Shown here: in pieces, positions 38,077-47,662 of the stretch
Position numbering within the stretch: position 1 is the stretch's first letter
Layout of the letters: each line of letters opens with the position of its first letter
DNA from: Antonospora locustae
Lineage: Eukaryota; Microsporidia
Assembly (NCBI GenBank): GCA_007674295.1
Contig: CM017448.1
Coordinates: forward strand, 62,001 to 126,000
Length of the DNA stretch: 64,000 nt
Reading direction: 5' to 3'
The notes under the pieces: model-generated
The model's input: the letters and a program-made list of their open reading frames with translations, nothing else
Database searches by the model: none
Told to the model about the DNA's origin: nothing
Position numbers and translations under genes: made by a program

Positions 38077-39780
38077 ATGATCGAGAGCCCTGCTATCAAG
38101 AGGTTTATAGTTTTACACTTTTTGGAAAACCCTACAGACACTGTTTTTGATATGGTGAGAAGCATACACAGTCATCTGAAATCAAAGTTTGTAGCAGATG
38201 AGATTGTTTTTGTGAAGAGTAGGGGAATATATGCAAAGGTACAAGGCTCAGTAGGTGACACGTACATATTGAAGATTCTCGCGAAACACGAAATAGACTC
38301 TGTAGAGGTTTCCTCTGGCGATATTATGCGCAAAGACCATCTGACAAAGAGCTGCATTTTAAAGTTTCTGGAGAACATCACCAAGGACTCACCATTTGGG
38401 CGTGTGTTGAGAAAAAATGTACTACAAGATATGTCTGTGTTCACTAAACAAAGAGAAAATGGCACGAGAACGAGCAGGGGCAGGAGAAAGCAAAGCAAAG
38501 ACACCGTTTTTTCAAACCAGGATGCAGTGTGTTTGGGCGACAACTATGTTCAGCGCAGACCAAGTAAAAGCAGCAAAGCATATACAAACGACAACGTAGA
38601 AAGTTTTGAGTGTGACAGAAACAGCGACTCGGATACAAAGCTGGTATCGCATTCGGAGGAGATTACGACTGCAAAAAGGACCGGCTACGAAAAAGGAAAT
38701 CGAATGATGCAGAGAGAAGCAATGATTTCTTTAACAGAGAACGATGAAAGCTCCACCGCAGACTATACAAAGCCAGCAGAGCTGCACGTAAAGGACAGTT
38801 TCACATCGTTAGGAGATGTTATTGATTCTCTAAACTGTGTAACTGTTGAAATAAAAGGCATACGCGATATGGAGACGTTTATTGAAGTATGTTTACTTTT
38901 TAGCTACTTTAGGAAATACTTTAACATAGAACTTTCAAAAGAAGACTTTGCAGAGGCACTGCTTGACAGAAACTATACTTCTGAGATTGCGTTCAGATTA
39001 CACAAGGCCCTTCTTGACACTCTGTCCAGGGAGCTGAGGGCGGTTGGAAGAGAGCAATTTAAGCAGTTTGTTGAATGCGCAATTGACGTCTGCGTCCCTG
39101 AAGACGGAGTTTTTGACAGCAAGCCCTTGCAGGAAAAATATGACTGGTGTGATACAGGCATAAATGAACACAACTGGAAGGATGTCATGAGAAGCTTCTG
39201 CTCACAGATTTACCACGTATACGGACTGCATAGCATCGTATTCTACAAGGAATTTACAACAGGAATTGCAGACGATATCGTTGCAGATAGACTTGGTCTT
39301 CTAAAGTTCTTGATAGAGTGCATATACTGCACAGACACGTTTCGACAAGTTGTCGATACTAGGGTTGAAAAAATCCATCAGAACGACAGGAACAGACACG
39401 ACACAGTTTCCAAACGGAAAAAAGCCAGAGGAGGCATATCAGACTCAGAAAGCTTGGAGAGTGCAGCAGATGAAGGTGTTTCTAGTTCGAAAAAAGGCAC
39501 TGTCTTTGCAGGGCAAATGATGATAGGCAAAAGATACAGAGCAGACATAGCAAACATAGATGGAATGCAATTTGTGTTCTTTGAGGAAAATGTCTGCTTC
39601 TGGAAAGACAGAGAGTTTTATATGATGAGTGCCGAGCAGTTGAATCTTCTAAAGGTGTATGTGTCCCAATGCAGACAATACAGCCCATTCTCTGCATTGC
39701 TCAAAAACTACTTCTTTTCTTTTCCACGAAACGCACCCAACACAAGTAAAATGTATCTATCAGATAGAGAAAGCATGTGA
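38077..39780 (+). CDS. ISWI-complex subunit, ITC1/ACF1-like (WAC-DDT-WHIM)
   Basis: 567 residues. The N-terminal part (VFDMVRSIHSHLKSKFVADEI) resembles the end of the WAC region in Acf1/Itc1. A low-complexity charged linker covers about residues 130-260. Then comes a DDT domain (MrDMETFIEVCLLFSYFRKYF with a following FAEALL) and WHIM elements, including VADRLGLLKFLIECIYCTDTFR and a C-terminal WHIM3-like stretch, DGMQFVFFEENVCFWKD. Itc1/Acf1 partners the ISWI ATPase and sets nucleosome spacing. CCCCC abuts the ATG. It converges with the CAF-1 gene, so two chromatin-assembly genes are tail to tail. Finger and bromodomain modules are absent. Confidence 0.65.
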   Translation: MIESPAIKRFIVLHFLENPTDTVFDMVRSIHSHLKSKFVADEIVFVKSRGIYAKVQGSVGDTYILKILAKHEIDSVEVSSGDIMRKDHLTKSCILKFLENITKDSPFGRVLRKNVLQDMSVFTKQRENGTRTSRGRRKQSKDTVFSNQDAVCLGDNYVQRRPSKSSKAYTNDNVESFECDRNSDSDTKLVSHSEEITTAKRTGYEKGNRMMQREAMISLTENDESSTADYTKPAELHVKDSFTSLGDVIDSLNCVTVEIKGIRDMETFIEVCLLFSYFRKYFNIELSKEDFAEALLDRNYTSEIAFRLHKALLDTLSRELRAVGREQFKQFVECAIDVCVPEDGVFDSKPLQEKYDWCDTGINEHNWKDVMRSFCSQIYHVYGLHSIVFYKEFTTGIADDIVADRLGLLKFLIECIYCTDTFRQVVDTRVEKIHQNDRNRHDTVSKRKKARGGISDSESLESAADEGVSSSKKGTVFAGQMMIGKRYRADIANIDGMQFVFFEENVCFWKDREFYMMSAEQLNLLKVYVSQCRQYSPFSALLKNYFFSFPRNAPNTSKMYLSDRESM

Positions 39781-39842
39781 GCCTCTAACGCGTCTCAATA
39801 GCAGCTACCTTTACATAAAATGACAACACACATAGTTCTTCT

Positions 39843-41123
39843 TCATGATGCAATGGTTGGAAACATCTCCTGTACTTTTTTTTTAACGGCCCTGAGCTTT
39901 ATGTTGTGCTTGCTAGCAAATGCTGCAGAGAAGGCCTTGATGTCGCAGCATTCCTTAACACCATTTTCCAGCTTGTGCAGAAGAAAGTCGGGAACAATTT
40001 CATATCTCAGAAGCGGTGCATTCAAGTTTGATTTGTAGTCGTAGAATATTGTCACATTCAACTCAGGAAAGCTGATTTCCAGAGGACGAAACTTCCTGTC
40101 CAAAGAGGTTTCGCTTTCTGTGTCTACAAAGTCTATGTCATCTCCTTCATCAGCCTCCTCGTCTGCGTCTTCAGAATCACTAGTAGACTCCATATCTTCT
40201 GCATCATCGCAATTTTCCCATTCAATATCAGAGTCATATTCATAGTCCAATACGTTAGGAATTTTTCTGAGCGAATTCCGCACAAACAGCTTATCCTTCT
40301 TCATAGCATATGTCGACGGTTTGATTCGCTCAAAGAACTTGATATACGTGACTCTCCTAGGGTTCACTAGGTCCTCTCGTTTTCTCACCGTAACCTGCGG
40401 TTTAAACGCCTCTGGTGAGAACACCGGCAAAAACCTGTCATTCGTTTGGTACTGTCTCTCCTTCTTCTGGACCTGTGTTAGAAATTTCAGCATCGTAGCA
40501 TTCCGTGTTTTTGCTTCGTGAGACTTTTTTCGACTGCCTTGCTGAGTGCCAGCCTCTTCATAACAGAATGCCTGCTTTTCATTTGATGCATCACTTGCTG
40601 CGTCTAAAGCTGGAAGTCTCGTTGAGTGCACATCGTGTTTGTCACTTATTTTGCACTGGTTGTCTGATGATATGTATTTACTATTGCTATGAAGCGTTGT
40701 GCAAGAAGAAATGCTAACACCTTTCTGCAGAGCTCTGTACTTCTTTCTTATTTTTCTTATGGTTCTTTTTCTTCTTTTTTTGATGCAGTCGATCACACTT
40801 GCATCCATACCTTCGCAACTCTTTATCTCCAGCAGCCACGTGCCTTCACCTGCATCTTCTTTTGTACCTATATTCTTCTTCTCAAACCCGTGGTACTTCC
40901 ATGTAAACAGCTCCTTTACAGTTTGTTTTACAACTTCTAATCTCTTTCCTCTGTTAGTGCTCGTTTTTTTGCCCTCAAAAAGGATCCTTTCCACAATTTC
41001 TTGGTCATAATTGCGCTGGCCATCCAACAGAAGCGCCAGTAGAGCCTTTCCTGGAACCAGTTCATCCGAAACCTTAAACTTAAGAAGCTCCCCTAGCACT
41101 TCTGGTGCATAGCAATGTATCAT
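39843..41123 (-). CDS. RLF2: CAF-1 large subunit (p150/Cac1)
   Basis: 426 residues. A basic KER-like stretch near residues 110-130 (KKRRKRTIRKIRKKYRA) is followed by FLPVFSPEAF, then KDKLFVRNSLRKIPN. The diagnostic acidic region begins DYEYDSDIEWEN and continues with a long run of D and E, matching p150's LDYEVDSDEEWE. The C-terminal segment resembles a winged-helix end. CAF-1 deposits H3-H4 behind replication forks together with PCNA. At roughly half the length of human p150 it is strongly reduced. CCCC lies 7 bases upstream of the ATG. Confidence 0.85.
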   Translation of the reverse strand: MIHCYAPEVLGELLKFKVSDELVPGKALLALLLDGQRNYDQEIVERILFEGKKTSTNRGKRLEVVKQTVKELFTWKYHGFEKKNIGTKEDAGEGTWLLEIKSCEGMDASVIDCIKKRRKRTIRKIRKKYRALQKGVSISSCTTLHSNSKYISSDNQCKISDKHDVHSTRLPALDAASDASNEKQAFCYEEAGTQQGSRKKSHEAKTRNATMLKFLTQVQKKERQYQTNDRFLPVFSPEAFKPQVTVRKREDLVNPRRVTYIKFFERIKPSTYAMKKDKLFVRNSLRKIPNVLDYEYDSDIEWENCDDAEDMESTSDSEDADEEADEGDDIDFVDTESETSLDRKFRPLEISFPELNVTIFYDYKSNLNAPLLRYEIVPDFLLHKLENGVKECCDIKAFSAAFASKHNIKLRAVKKKVQEMFPTIAS

Positions 41124-41229
41124 AGGCGCAGGGGCTTCTTATTATTTATAGCTGTGCTTTCGCTCTGCATCCCGAACCATTTATAAAATCAAACGACTAT
41201 ACATACATATCATTTATGATAAAACATGT

Positions 41230-42951
41230 TTATTCGCTCTTGCCTATGCTAGAAAGTATCAAGTTCTTGATCTTGTAGTAGACAAGAGGGCGGCTCTCAA
41301 CAATTTTAATGAGCTCTTCTGCTTTTTCAGGCTGCTTCAGTTCTACAAGCATAATTGCAAATTCCATAAGCATCATCTCCTCAATTTCGCTGAAATGCAC
41401 CTTTTGCTTGACCAGGAAGTTGTAAAGACCAGAGGCTCTTTTTTCCATGCAGATGTCTGTGGCCTTGAACTTAAAAACATCCTCCATGGCACTAAGCACC
41501 TCGTTATAGTTTTCTGCCCTCAACGCGTACTTAATCAGAATGTACCTGATCATAAGGTTCTTAGGGCTTGCCTGTATTGCTCTGTGAATAAAAAAAACGG
41601 CATTTCCAGGCTGGTTCAGGCTGAAATATGTCAGTCCCAGCCCAACCAGTGCATTGTAGTTTCTTGAGCATAACAGAAGACTCAAGTTGAAATACGACTG
41701 TGCAAGCTCAAGATCTTTTTTGTGGTAGTACTCGTGGCCTATCAATGCTGCTGTGTAGTAGTTCATTGATATATCCAAACTCTTTCGCAGACAGAGAATG
41801 CTCCTTGTGTTGTCACCCATCAAGCTGTAGTAGTTTCCTAACACTGACCACGTTACGCTTGAGTTGTAGTTGTACTTGAGAAGGTCTCTGCACAGTAGCG
41901 CCAACCTGTCTCGCTCTCCTCTTCTGTACAATATTGTTGAGTAGACGTCTATGTTGTGTACAAATCCTCTTTCCCTTTTCCGCACAAACTCAAATAAGCT
42001 CAGAGACTCGCTTATTCTCTCTTCCTCCGAAAAGGCCACTGCCAGCTCTGCTAAAAAGTATGCTCCAACACCGGGGCACATATGCTTATACTTCTCTATG
42101 TGTGCCTCTGGATTCTTGATGTCGCTGTAGAAAGAGACAACCACGTCGTCCACAGCCTCGTAAAAGTCACGAGTTCCTGGCGTTTTTGGACCCCGTTCAG
42201 TTGCTTTTGAACCCAGAGCACCATCTCTGTGCACATCCTCCAGCAGTCTTCTTTTGAAGACCTCCTCGGGCTCATATCTGCAGCTTTCTTTTTCTGCAAG
42301 GCGAAAGTGTTCGTTTTCCTTAAAATCACCGCTTACAAAGGGGCCATCAATCATCTTCTCAAGTTCGGAGTCCACAACTGCATCAAATGCGCCGTTCTTC
42401 ATCTTCCCGACTCTTGCTCTCTGTGCCTTTATTCTCTCGCCTGCTAGCGTAACTTTGTCTTCCGGGATCTTGTGCCTATGGCTATCACCCTTCTCCATAA
42501 AAAGCTGCATAAACGACCGATAGCTGTTTTTGTTCAGCGAAAAGGATTTCCTGTAGAACTTCAGAGACTGCTCTTTCTCCCCAAGATTCTGGTAGATGTC
42601 GCCTAGAAGTTCACATACAATATCCTCTCGCCTCTCGAGAACAAATACATCTAACAGACTGTGAAACATCTCCTCTGTCGGCGACTCTTCGTCAAGTATG
42701 CTGTGAAGAACTGCTGCAGCCTTTCCATATTCTTTCATGTCTCTGTATGCAAGTGCTTCGTAGTACCTCGATGTGTACGTGTGCGACACAAACTGCAGCG
42801 ATCTAGCGTAGTTTCCGGCTTCATACTCTATCACTTGCATCACAAGACTGTACTTTTTGTTCTGAAGAATTGTAATCGAGAGCAGAAACCTTAAATCCTC
42901 GTAGCACTTGTGTCTATATAGGGCTATCATCTCATTCTCTGTTCTGGACAT
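41230..42951 (-). CDS. CDC27: Anaphase-promoting complex TPR subunit APC3/CDC27
   Basis: 573 residues of TPR repeats in two clusters separated by a charged linker near residues 165-270. The C-terminal cluster reads like Cdc27: NIDVYSTILYRRGE, WSVLGNYYSLMGD, LIGHEYYHKKDLELA, NYNALVGLGLTYFSLNQPG (Cdc27: EIYSTTLWHL, WCAAGNCFSLQ, LLGHEFVLTEELDKA, YNAWYGLGMIYY). In the APC/C, Cdc27 binds the C-terminal IR tail of coactivators and APC10. Cdc16 and Cdc23 are similar, but the EIYST-type helix favours Cdc27. CCC lies close upstream of the ATG. Confidence 0.8.
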   Translation of the reverse strand: MSRTENEMIALYRHKCYEDLRFLLSITILQNKKYSLVMQVIEYEAGNYARSLQFVSHTYTSRYYEALAYRDMKEYGKAAAVLHSILDEESPTEEMFHSLLDVFVLERREDIVCELLGDIYQNLGEKEQSLKFYRKSFSLNKNSYRSFMQLFMEKGDSHRHKIPEDKVTLAGERIKAQRARVGKMKNGAFDAVVDSELEKMIDGPFVSGDFKENEHFRLAEKESCRYEPEEVFKRRLLEDVHRDGALGSKATERGPKTPGTRDFYEAVDDVVVSFYSDIKNPEAHIEKYKHMCPGVGAYFLAELAVAFSEEERISESLSLFEFVRKRERGFVHNIDVYSTILYRRGERDRLALLCRDLLKYNYNSSVTWSVLGNYYSLMGDNTRSILCLRKSLDISMNYYTAALIGHEYYHKKDLELAQSYFNLSLLLCSRNYNALVGLGLTYFSLNQPGNAVFFIHRAIQASPKNLMIRYILIKYALRAENYNEVLSAMEDVFKFKATDICMEKRASGLYNFLVKQKVHFSEIEEMMLMEFAIMLVELKQPEKAEELIKIVESRPLVYYKIKNLILSSIGKSE

Positions 42952-43051
42952 GAAGGGTGGTGGCTATGTTGTTTTTAGTGTGCTGTTTTTTGTTTTTAAA
43001 CACAGAGAGCTGCAGATGATGTGTATCTTGCACACAAGCCCTGTGCAGTCC

Positions 43052-43534
43052 TCAGTTCTTGTGCTCCATCATTGTCTTTATGTCTGTGTGTGTGAAAAGC
43101 AGAGTTGCAAAGAAATAGTATAGCAGGAAAACATATGCACATATAATTCCTGTTCTTGTGTTGACTCTACACGATGGGCAGTTTTTTCTACCTTGCTGCA
43201 TTACAAAGACATTGGATATGATTATAAAAAGCCCAACCACCTGCAAAATCCGAGATAGTACATACAGTGAATTTAGTGCTTTGTTGATTGCACTGCTCCT
43301 GTACTTTTTGACCATCAGAAGCAATGAAACAGGCAACACACCTGATATTACTATCAGCGCAATGTAGTGGTATATGAATAGTGGCGCAAGAATGGATATA
43401 AAGATTTCTGTGGTTATGGCGATGATGACTTGCACGATGTACGTTCTTCTCATGTAAACAAATTGGGGCTGCTCAGTATGAAGAGGATCTGCGCATTTTG
43501 GTATTATTGCAATGTTATATTCCTGGAAAGCCAT
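43052..43534 (-). CDS. Small orphan protein with about four membrane helices
   Basis: 160 residues, unrecognised. Hydrophobic segments lie near residues 29-50, 51-72, 88-112 and 129-150. Before the last helix is a CPSC pair (GRKNCPSCRVNTRTG) that could bind metal or form a disulfide. The segment YMRRTYIVQVIIAITTE faintly recalls the start of lifeguard/Bax-inhibitor proteins, but there are too few helices. The start chosen has GGG just upstream, within the six-base gap shared with the divergent gene at 43541. The open frame further upstream would overlap that gene. Confidence 0.55.
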   Translation of the reverse strand: MAFQEYNIAIIPKCADPLHTEQPQFVYMRRTYIVQVIIAITTEIFISILAPLFIYHYIALIVISGVLPVSLLLMVKKYRSSAINKALNSLYVLSRILQVVGLFIIISNVFVMQQGRKNCPSCRVNTRTGIICAYVFLLYYFFATLLFTHTDIKTMMEHKN

Positions 43535-43543
43535 GCCCAGATG
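43532..43543. promoter_or_regulatory. Shared CCC/GGG signal between two start codons
   Basis: The bases read CAT, GCCCAG, ATG: two divergent start codons six bases apart with one CCC run between them. For the plus-strand gene it is a CCC three bases upstream; for the minus-strand gene it is a GGG two bases upstream. If both starts are right, a single element could serve both genes. Confidence 0.45.
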
Positions 43544-44917
43544 GATCAGGACATTCGTCTGATTGCAATGGCTATCAGTGGCGTAATGGCGAGCACGCAG
43601 CCAATCAGCCACAACTTCCTGCCAACATGCTTCTACTACGTGTACGATGTGTTTGAGACGTTTGTCCAACGCACCAGCTCCAAGCTGACACTTGCACAGT
43701 TTTTTCACATTTTGAAAAAGGTGGATTGTGTTGTTGTTCTTGAAGGCAGCAATGCAGGGATGAGCATCGTATGTCATCGGCTTCACTTCAGCAGAGACAT
43801 GGGTCTACAGATTTTGAGAAGCGACACCAAGCCCGGTGGCGATTTGCACACATACGCTGCTGGAGACATCTATGACGGCGTGTCTGAAGACAGCGACAGC
43901 GTGGTGATTCAAGCTGTGGGTGGCAAAAACATCTCTCCAAAAAAAACCTGCCTAGTGGAAGAAGCATGTGAAAGAAAAAAACATAGAAGAGGGGAGCCCG
44001 GCAAGTCAAAGATCATATCGAAGAAACACAATGAGCAAAACGCAAAAACATATGAGGAGACGCGAGATCACCTGCTAGCTGCATTCAGAGACGGCATTAT
44101 AATCCCCATGTCTATTCTACACTCGGTGTTCATACGTGTCCATGGATTTGCATTTGAATACAAAGGACTTCCGTGCAAGATCGGATGCCATGCACACAAC
44201 ACACTCTCCAAGTACATCATGTGCTGCAAGGATGCGTTCGAAATCATAAATTTCGGAGACCTCTACATCAAGCGTGTGGACTATGATGCAAAGATCCTGG
44301 TCGAAAGAAGAAAGAACATGCACATCTCAATGCTTTCTACACCAGCATACAAACGCCACCTTGAGCTTCTTTTAGTTGACATGTTTCCAACAAAGGTGTC
44401 TGTTGAGTACAGTGACCTAATCAGCATTTTCAAGGAAATTTACAACGTAAGCTTGAATAACCTCTGCAGCGGAGATCCAAAAGAAGTAATAACAAATATA
44501 GGCTCTCCAAACATATACTTTACACATAGCAAAAAAACAATGGTCACGCTTGTTCCATCATGGACGAGCATCTATAAGATTTTTGGTGACTTAAAAAAGG
44601 CATTGTATGCAACTACAGTCGATACAAGAATAATTACAAAAAAAAGCGCAACACAAGAGGAAAACAAAGAGCCAGAGATACAAGCAAGTATGTACAAAAA
44701 CAACCATTACATCGAAGATGTTTTAGGTGGAAGTGGTTATCTGCTAGACGTTGCAGGGTCAAACGTTCCACGATGTCTACAAACACAACATGCCGATGTC
44801 GACACACTGTCGCTGTTCAAGGTTTGTGATGTAGATGGTGGGTTATGTCTTCAATGGGGATTTGTAAACCAGAGCGTGAAGCTGAACAGCAAGAACACAT
44901 TTTTTGACATCAACTAA
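43541..44917 (+). CDS. Orphan protein with possible LOTUS-like winged-helix units
   Basis: 458 residues that I do not recognise as a named protein. Three segments share a pattern of two helices, a hydrophobic turn and a closing strand. They lie at about residues 25-75 (FETFVQRTSSKLTLAQFFHI to VVVLEG), 170-245 (DHLLAAFRDGIIIPMSILHS to LYIKR) and 265-335 (HLELLLVDMFPTKVSVEYSD to VTLVPSW). The pattern resembles OST-HTH/LOTUS domains of RNA-regulating proteins. The linker is basic (KKHRRGEPGKSK). The last 100 residues look disordered. The start follows CCC and lies six bases from the divergent gene; ATGs at 43568 and 43586 are alternatives. Confidence 0.55.
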   Translation: MDQDIRLIAMAISGVMASTQPISHNFLPTCFYYVYDVFETFVQRTSSKLTLAQFFHILKKVDCVVVLEGSNAGMSIVCHRLHFSRDMGLQILRSDTKPGGDLHTYAAGDIYDGVSEDSDSVVIQAVGGKNISPKKTCLVEEACERKKHRRGEPGKSKIISKKHNEQNAKTYEETRDHLLAAFRDGIIIPMSILHSVFIRVHGFAFEYKGLPCKIGCHAHNTLSKYIMCCKDAFEIINFGDLYIKRVDYDAKILVERRKNMHISMLSTPAYKRHLELLLVDMFPTKVSVEYSDLISIFKEIYNVSLNNLCSGDPKEVITNIGSPNIYFTHSKKTMVTLVPSWTSIYKIFGDLKKALYATTVDTRIITKKSATQEENKEPEIQASMYKNNHYIEDVLGGSGYLLDVAGSNVPRCLQTQHADVDTLSLFKVCDVDGGLCLQWGFVNQSVKLNSKNTFFDIN

Positions 44918-45095
44918 TGTTGTTATGGACTTTGAGCATGCGTATCCATCGCCGTGCGACTTAGTAGTCTGCTATTTTGAAAGAATAGAGTCCAGTGTCA
45001 AACACACAATAAGGCAGACGAATACTTGAATATGAGATGTTTGGTACTGTGGTTATACTCTACACACACTTTCTGCATTTTGATAGTATTAAACA

Positions 45096-47459
45096 ATGCA
45101 GAATGTAGCTCTCCAGATCGCCGAAGATGTGCTGTGGCAGTATATAATAGTTGTGTATAGAAACATGTTGAGCAGTGAGGAAAGAGCCCCCATGAAAATG
45201 GCAATACACAAACTGCTCAGCAAGATTCCGTTTACCAGCAAGCCGGGACTAGAGGAAATGCTAACTAACGACGACTTTACCAAGTATACGCAGGATGATC
45301 TTGATCGTTTTGAAGAGGTACTTATACAGAACAGTGAAGATAAGTGCAAGGACATGATTCGCAGCTACTTCAAAGTTCTTTCGAGCCTTGCAAAAAGAGG
45401 TGGTGGAAGTGGGTTCTTTGGGCGAGTCGCTAGTGCGTTTAGGAGAATTCTTCATAACAAGTCGGACGCTACTCAGAAGTACGAAGAAAGTATTACTGCC
45501 TTATCTAAAAAGAGAAAAAGAAGGTCCAGTGCAGGAGTATCCAAACGCATAAAGAGAGATGATCCAACATCATGCAAAACAGATGTTGCAGTGGAAAACA
45601 CTACTTGGGTAAATGGCATGAACATACGCGCAAATCGCACAATTCAAGAGGGCACTGAAAACGGTTTTGAACATGCACATCCTGTGCCTGATTCTGGCAC
45701 ACGAAGGCAAAGACGTAAAATAAGCTATGGGTACTGTCCAGAAGATCTTGTTGGAAAGCCCATAAGCCCTGATCTATTTACTCGTGCGCTTAATCCCGAG
45801 TACAACTTTCTTCCTGGTTTGCCAAAGCTTGTGCTTGGAGATATTCCTACCGATGAAGAGGATGAGTATTTCAGAAAAAAAGAGTACATGAACAGCTTTA
45901 GTGATGAGTACGGCGAGAAATGCAACTTCAACGATGGAAAGCCGTACAACTGCAGAAGGTGCGTGGAAAAGGAGTACATCGATAAGATGGAGGGTCTTGG
46001 ACTTCTTGGATGCGATGCTGGCCTACTAGACGTTGTTATAGACCGAGGACATGTGCGCAATGACGACAGGAAAGGAGACGACGCCCATTCGTTACAGGAG
46101 AAAAGAAGAAAAATAGAAGGAAAGTACTATGTGGACTGGGTTATAAAAGCAGATACGCCCTCTGCAGAACATTCTTTGAGATGCAAAAGCAGTATGGAAG
46201 CACAAGGAACTAATAGTAAAGAAAACGCAGCACATGGTGAATTGGACAAAGCAAATGCTGTCATGTCTGAGCGCTCTTCAACAGGCGATTCTGTAGAAGG
46301 GGTAGACGGAGACAATAAAGGCACAGTAATAAGTGGTGACTTGGACAAAGCGAAAGCTGCTATAGCAAAAAGCCCTTTCACAGGCCACCTTTTAGACAGA
46401 ACATGCGAAGAAACCAAAAACGTGGCATTGGATGCTGTAGTATCGACAGAAAATATTCAACACAGTTCTAAAAGTACTGAAGAGGAAAATACTCGAGTTT
46501 TCGGCTCTTCTGAGGGTTATACATCTAAAACAACTGAAGTGGTCTTAGAAAGCAATGGAGATCATAAGAATCACAGAGTAGATGCATCATTGGCGACAAG
46601 AACATTGCATGCCTCGCAATCAGATGTATTGTATTCTTCCAATAGATACATCGAAACAACTTTAGACTCAGAGTTTTCAAAGAAGCAAGTTGAACAAGAA
46701 GTATCTTCACTTTCATCATCTGCAGATGCATCCAAGACAGAAACAGGAGTGCCTCACATGCTCATACCAGAATCACCCTCGGAATCCTCAAAAGGCACAC
46801 TTTTCACAAAAGAAAATGCAATTTCTGGCGATACTTCTGCAAATTCCGCAGATAAAAACATGATACAGAACGTGGATGTGCAACAAGTACGTGTTGGGCT
46901 GCCCCAAGATTTACAGAGTACAATAGAAACACATACGGTCAAGAAACTTCCTTCAATCCCTATGCCCTACTGCTGGAGTTCAGCAACAGCAACATACAAA
47001 GTGAATACAGAAGAGCAATTCCCAGCCAAAAAGAGAGACCTCCAGACCATGCAAAGTCGCAGCAACACTGTGGGCTCTTCGATATTTGCTTCGCAAAAAG
47101 ACCACCAGACACCAGTTCCATTTAGTTACACGGATAAAAGTGCAATGCCAAAGGTATCTTCTTTCTTGAGCAACACAGGCACTGTGAAAACTCTCTCTAG
47201 TCCTAGTGGCAACATGAACACAGAACCCGAAAGCACACACAGTGCACATTTTCCTGAAAGATCACATGATGCTATAGATACTGGGCTTCAGAAAGCTTCC
47301 ATTTTTGCAAACTTATTTGAAGCTAACACGCCAAGTGCCGCAAACAACCAGCCTCTCATGCCTCAAGGAAACCTGTTTGGTAGTCCCAGTGGTGAGTCCA
47401 GCAGGCTCAACAGAGAGGGCCAAGATGTAGCAAGCAGATTTAACAGGAGAAAACGTTAG
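45096..47459 (+). CDS. Probable nuclear-basket nucleoporin (Nup1/Nup60/Nup153-like)
   Basis: 787 residues, largely disordered. An amphipathic helix with glycine-rich lead (GGGSGFFGRVASAFRRIL) and basic clusters (KKRKRR, SKRIKR) recall the membrane-binding N termini of Nup1 and Nup60. The middle is rich in S, T, D and E and contains a two-copy repeat. The C-terminal 100 residues carry FxxLF and LFG motifs (SIFANLFEANT, GNLFGSPSG) and end in RFNRRKR. A conserved-looking segment, SYGYCPEDLVGKPI then NPEYNFLPGLPKL, lies near residues 208-250. FG repeats are few, so the call is an inference from layout. The predicted location is the inner face of nuclear pores. Confidence 0.45.
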   Translation: MQNVALQIAEDVLWQYIIVVYRNMLSSEERAPMKMAIHKLLSKIPFTSKPGLEEMLTNDDFTKYTQDDLDRFEEVLIQNSEDKCKDMIRSYFKVLSSLAKRGGGSGFFGRVASAFRRILHNKSDATQKYEESITALSKKRKRRSSAGVSKRIKRDDPTSCKTDVAVENTTWVNGMNIRANRTIQEGTENGFEHAHPVPDSGTRRQRRKISYGYCPEDLVGKPISPDLFTRALNPEYNFLPGLPKLVLGDIPTDEEDEYFRKKEYMNSFSDEYGEKCNFNDGKPYNCRRCVEKEYIDKMEGLGLLGCDAGLLDVVIDRGHVRNDDRKGDDAHSLQEKRRKIEGKYYVDWVIKADTPSAEHSLRCKSSMEAQGTNSKENAAHGELDKANAVMSERSSTGDSVEGVDGDNKGTVISGDLDKAKAAIAKSPFTGHLLDRTCEETKNVALDAVVSTENIQHSSKSTEEENTRVFGSSEGYTSKTTEVVLESNGDHKNHRVDASLATRTLHASQSDVLYSSNRYIETTLDSEFSKKQVEQEVSSLSSSADASKTETGVPHMLIPESPSESSKGTLFTKENAISGDTSANSADKNMIQNVDVQQVRVGLPQDLQSTIETHTVKKLPSIPMPYCWSSATATYKVNTEEQFPAKKRDLQTMQSRSNTVGSSIFASQKDHQTPVPFSYTDKSAMPKVSSFLSNTGTVKTLSSPSGNMNTEPESTHSAHFPERSHDAIDTGLQKASIFANLFEANTPSAANNQPLMPQGNLFGSPSGESSRLNREGQDVASRFNRRKR
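46236..46397 (+). repeat. Two-copy in-frame repeat inside the nucleoporin-like gene
   Basis: Two imperfect copies of about 63 bases begin at 46236 and 46335, a spacing of 33 codons. They encode GELDKANAVMSERSSTGDSV and GDLDKAKAAIAKSPFTGHLL. Divergence between copies shows it is an old duplication. Confidence 0.6.
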
Positions 47460-47662
47460 GTTAACTGCGCTAGTCTTTGTAAATGCTGTAGCAGTGTGCT
47501 TTCAGCTGCATGCAGATTGGCCTGTGTATTATTGCACAAGCACTTAACTATGATTCTAATAAACAGCACTTTAGCAATTCTATCACAGCAGCCACATAGT
47601 AGTCTGTATGCTATTTAGTGCTACAAACCCCAGACACATACGGACCCCTAGGCAGTTGACTC

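Noticed and set aside
43430..43786. Longer versions of the two divergent orphan genes overlapping each other
   Set aside because: They would overlap by about 350 bases; start codons next to the CCC/GGG run remove the overlap completely.
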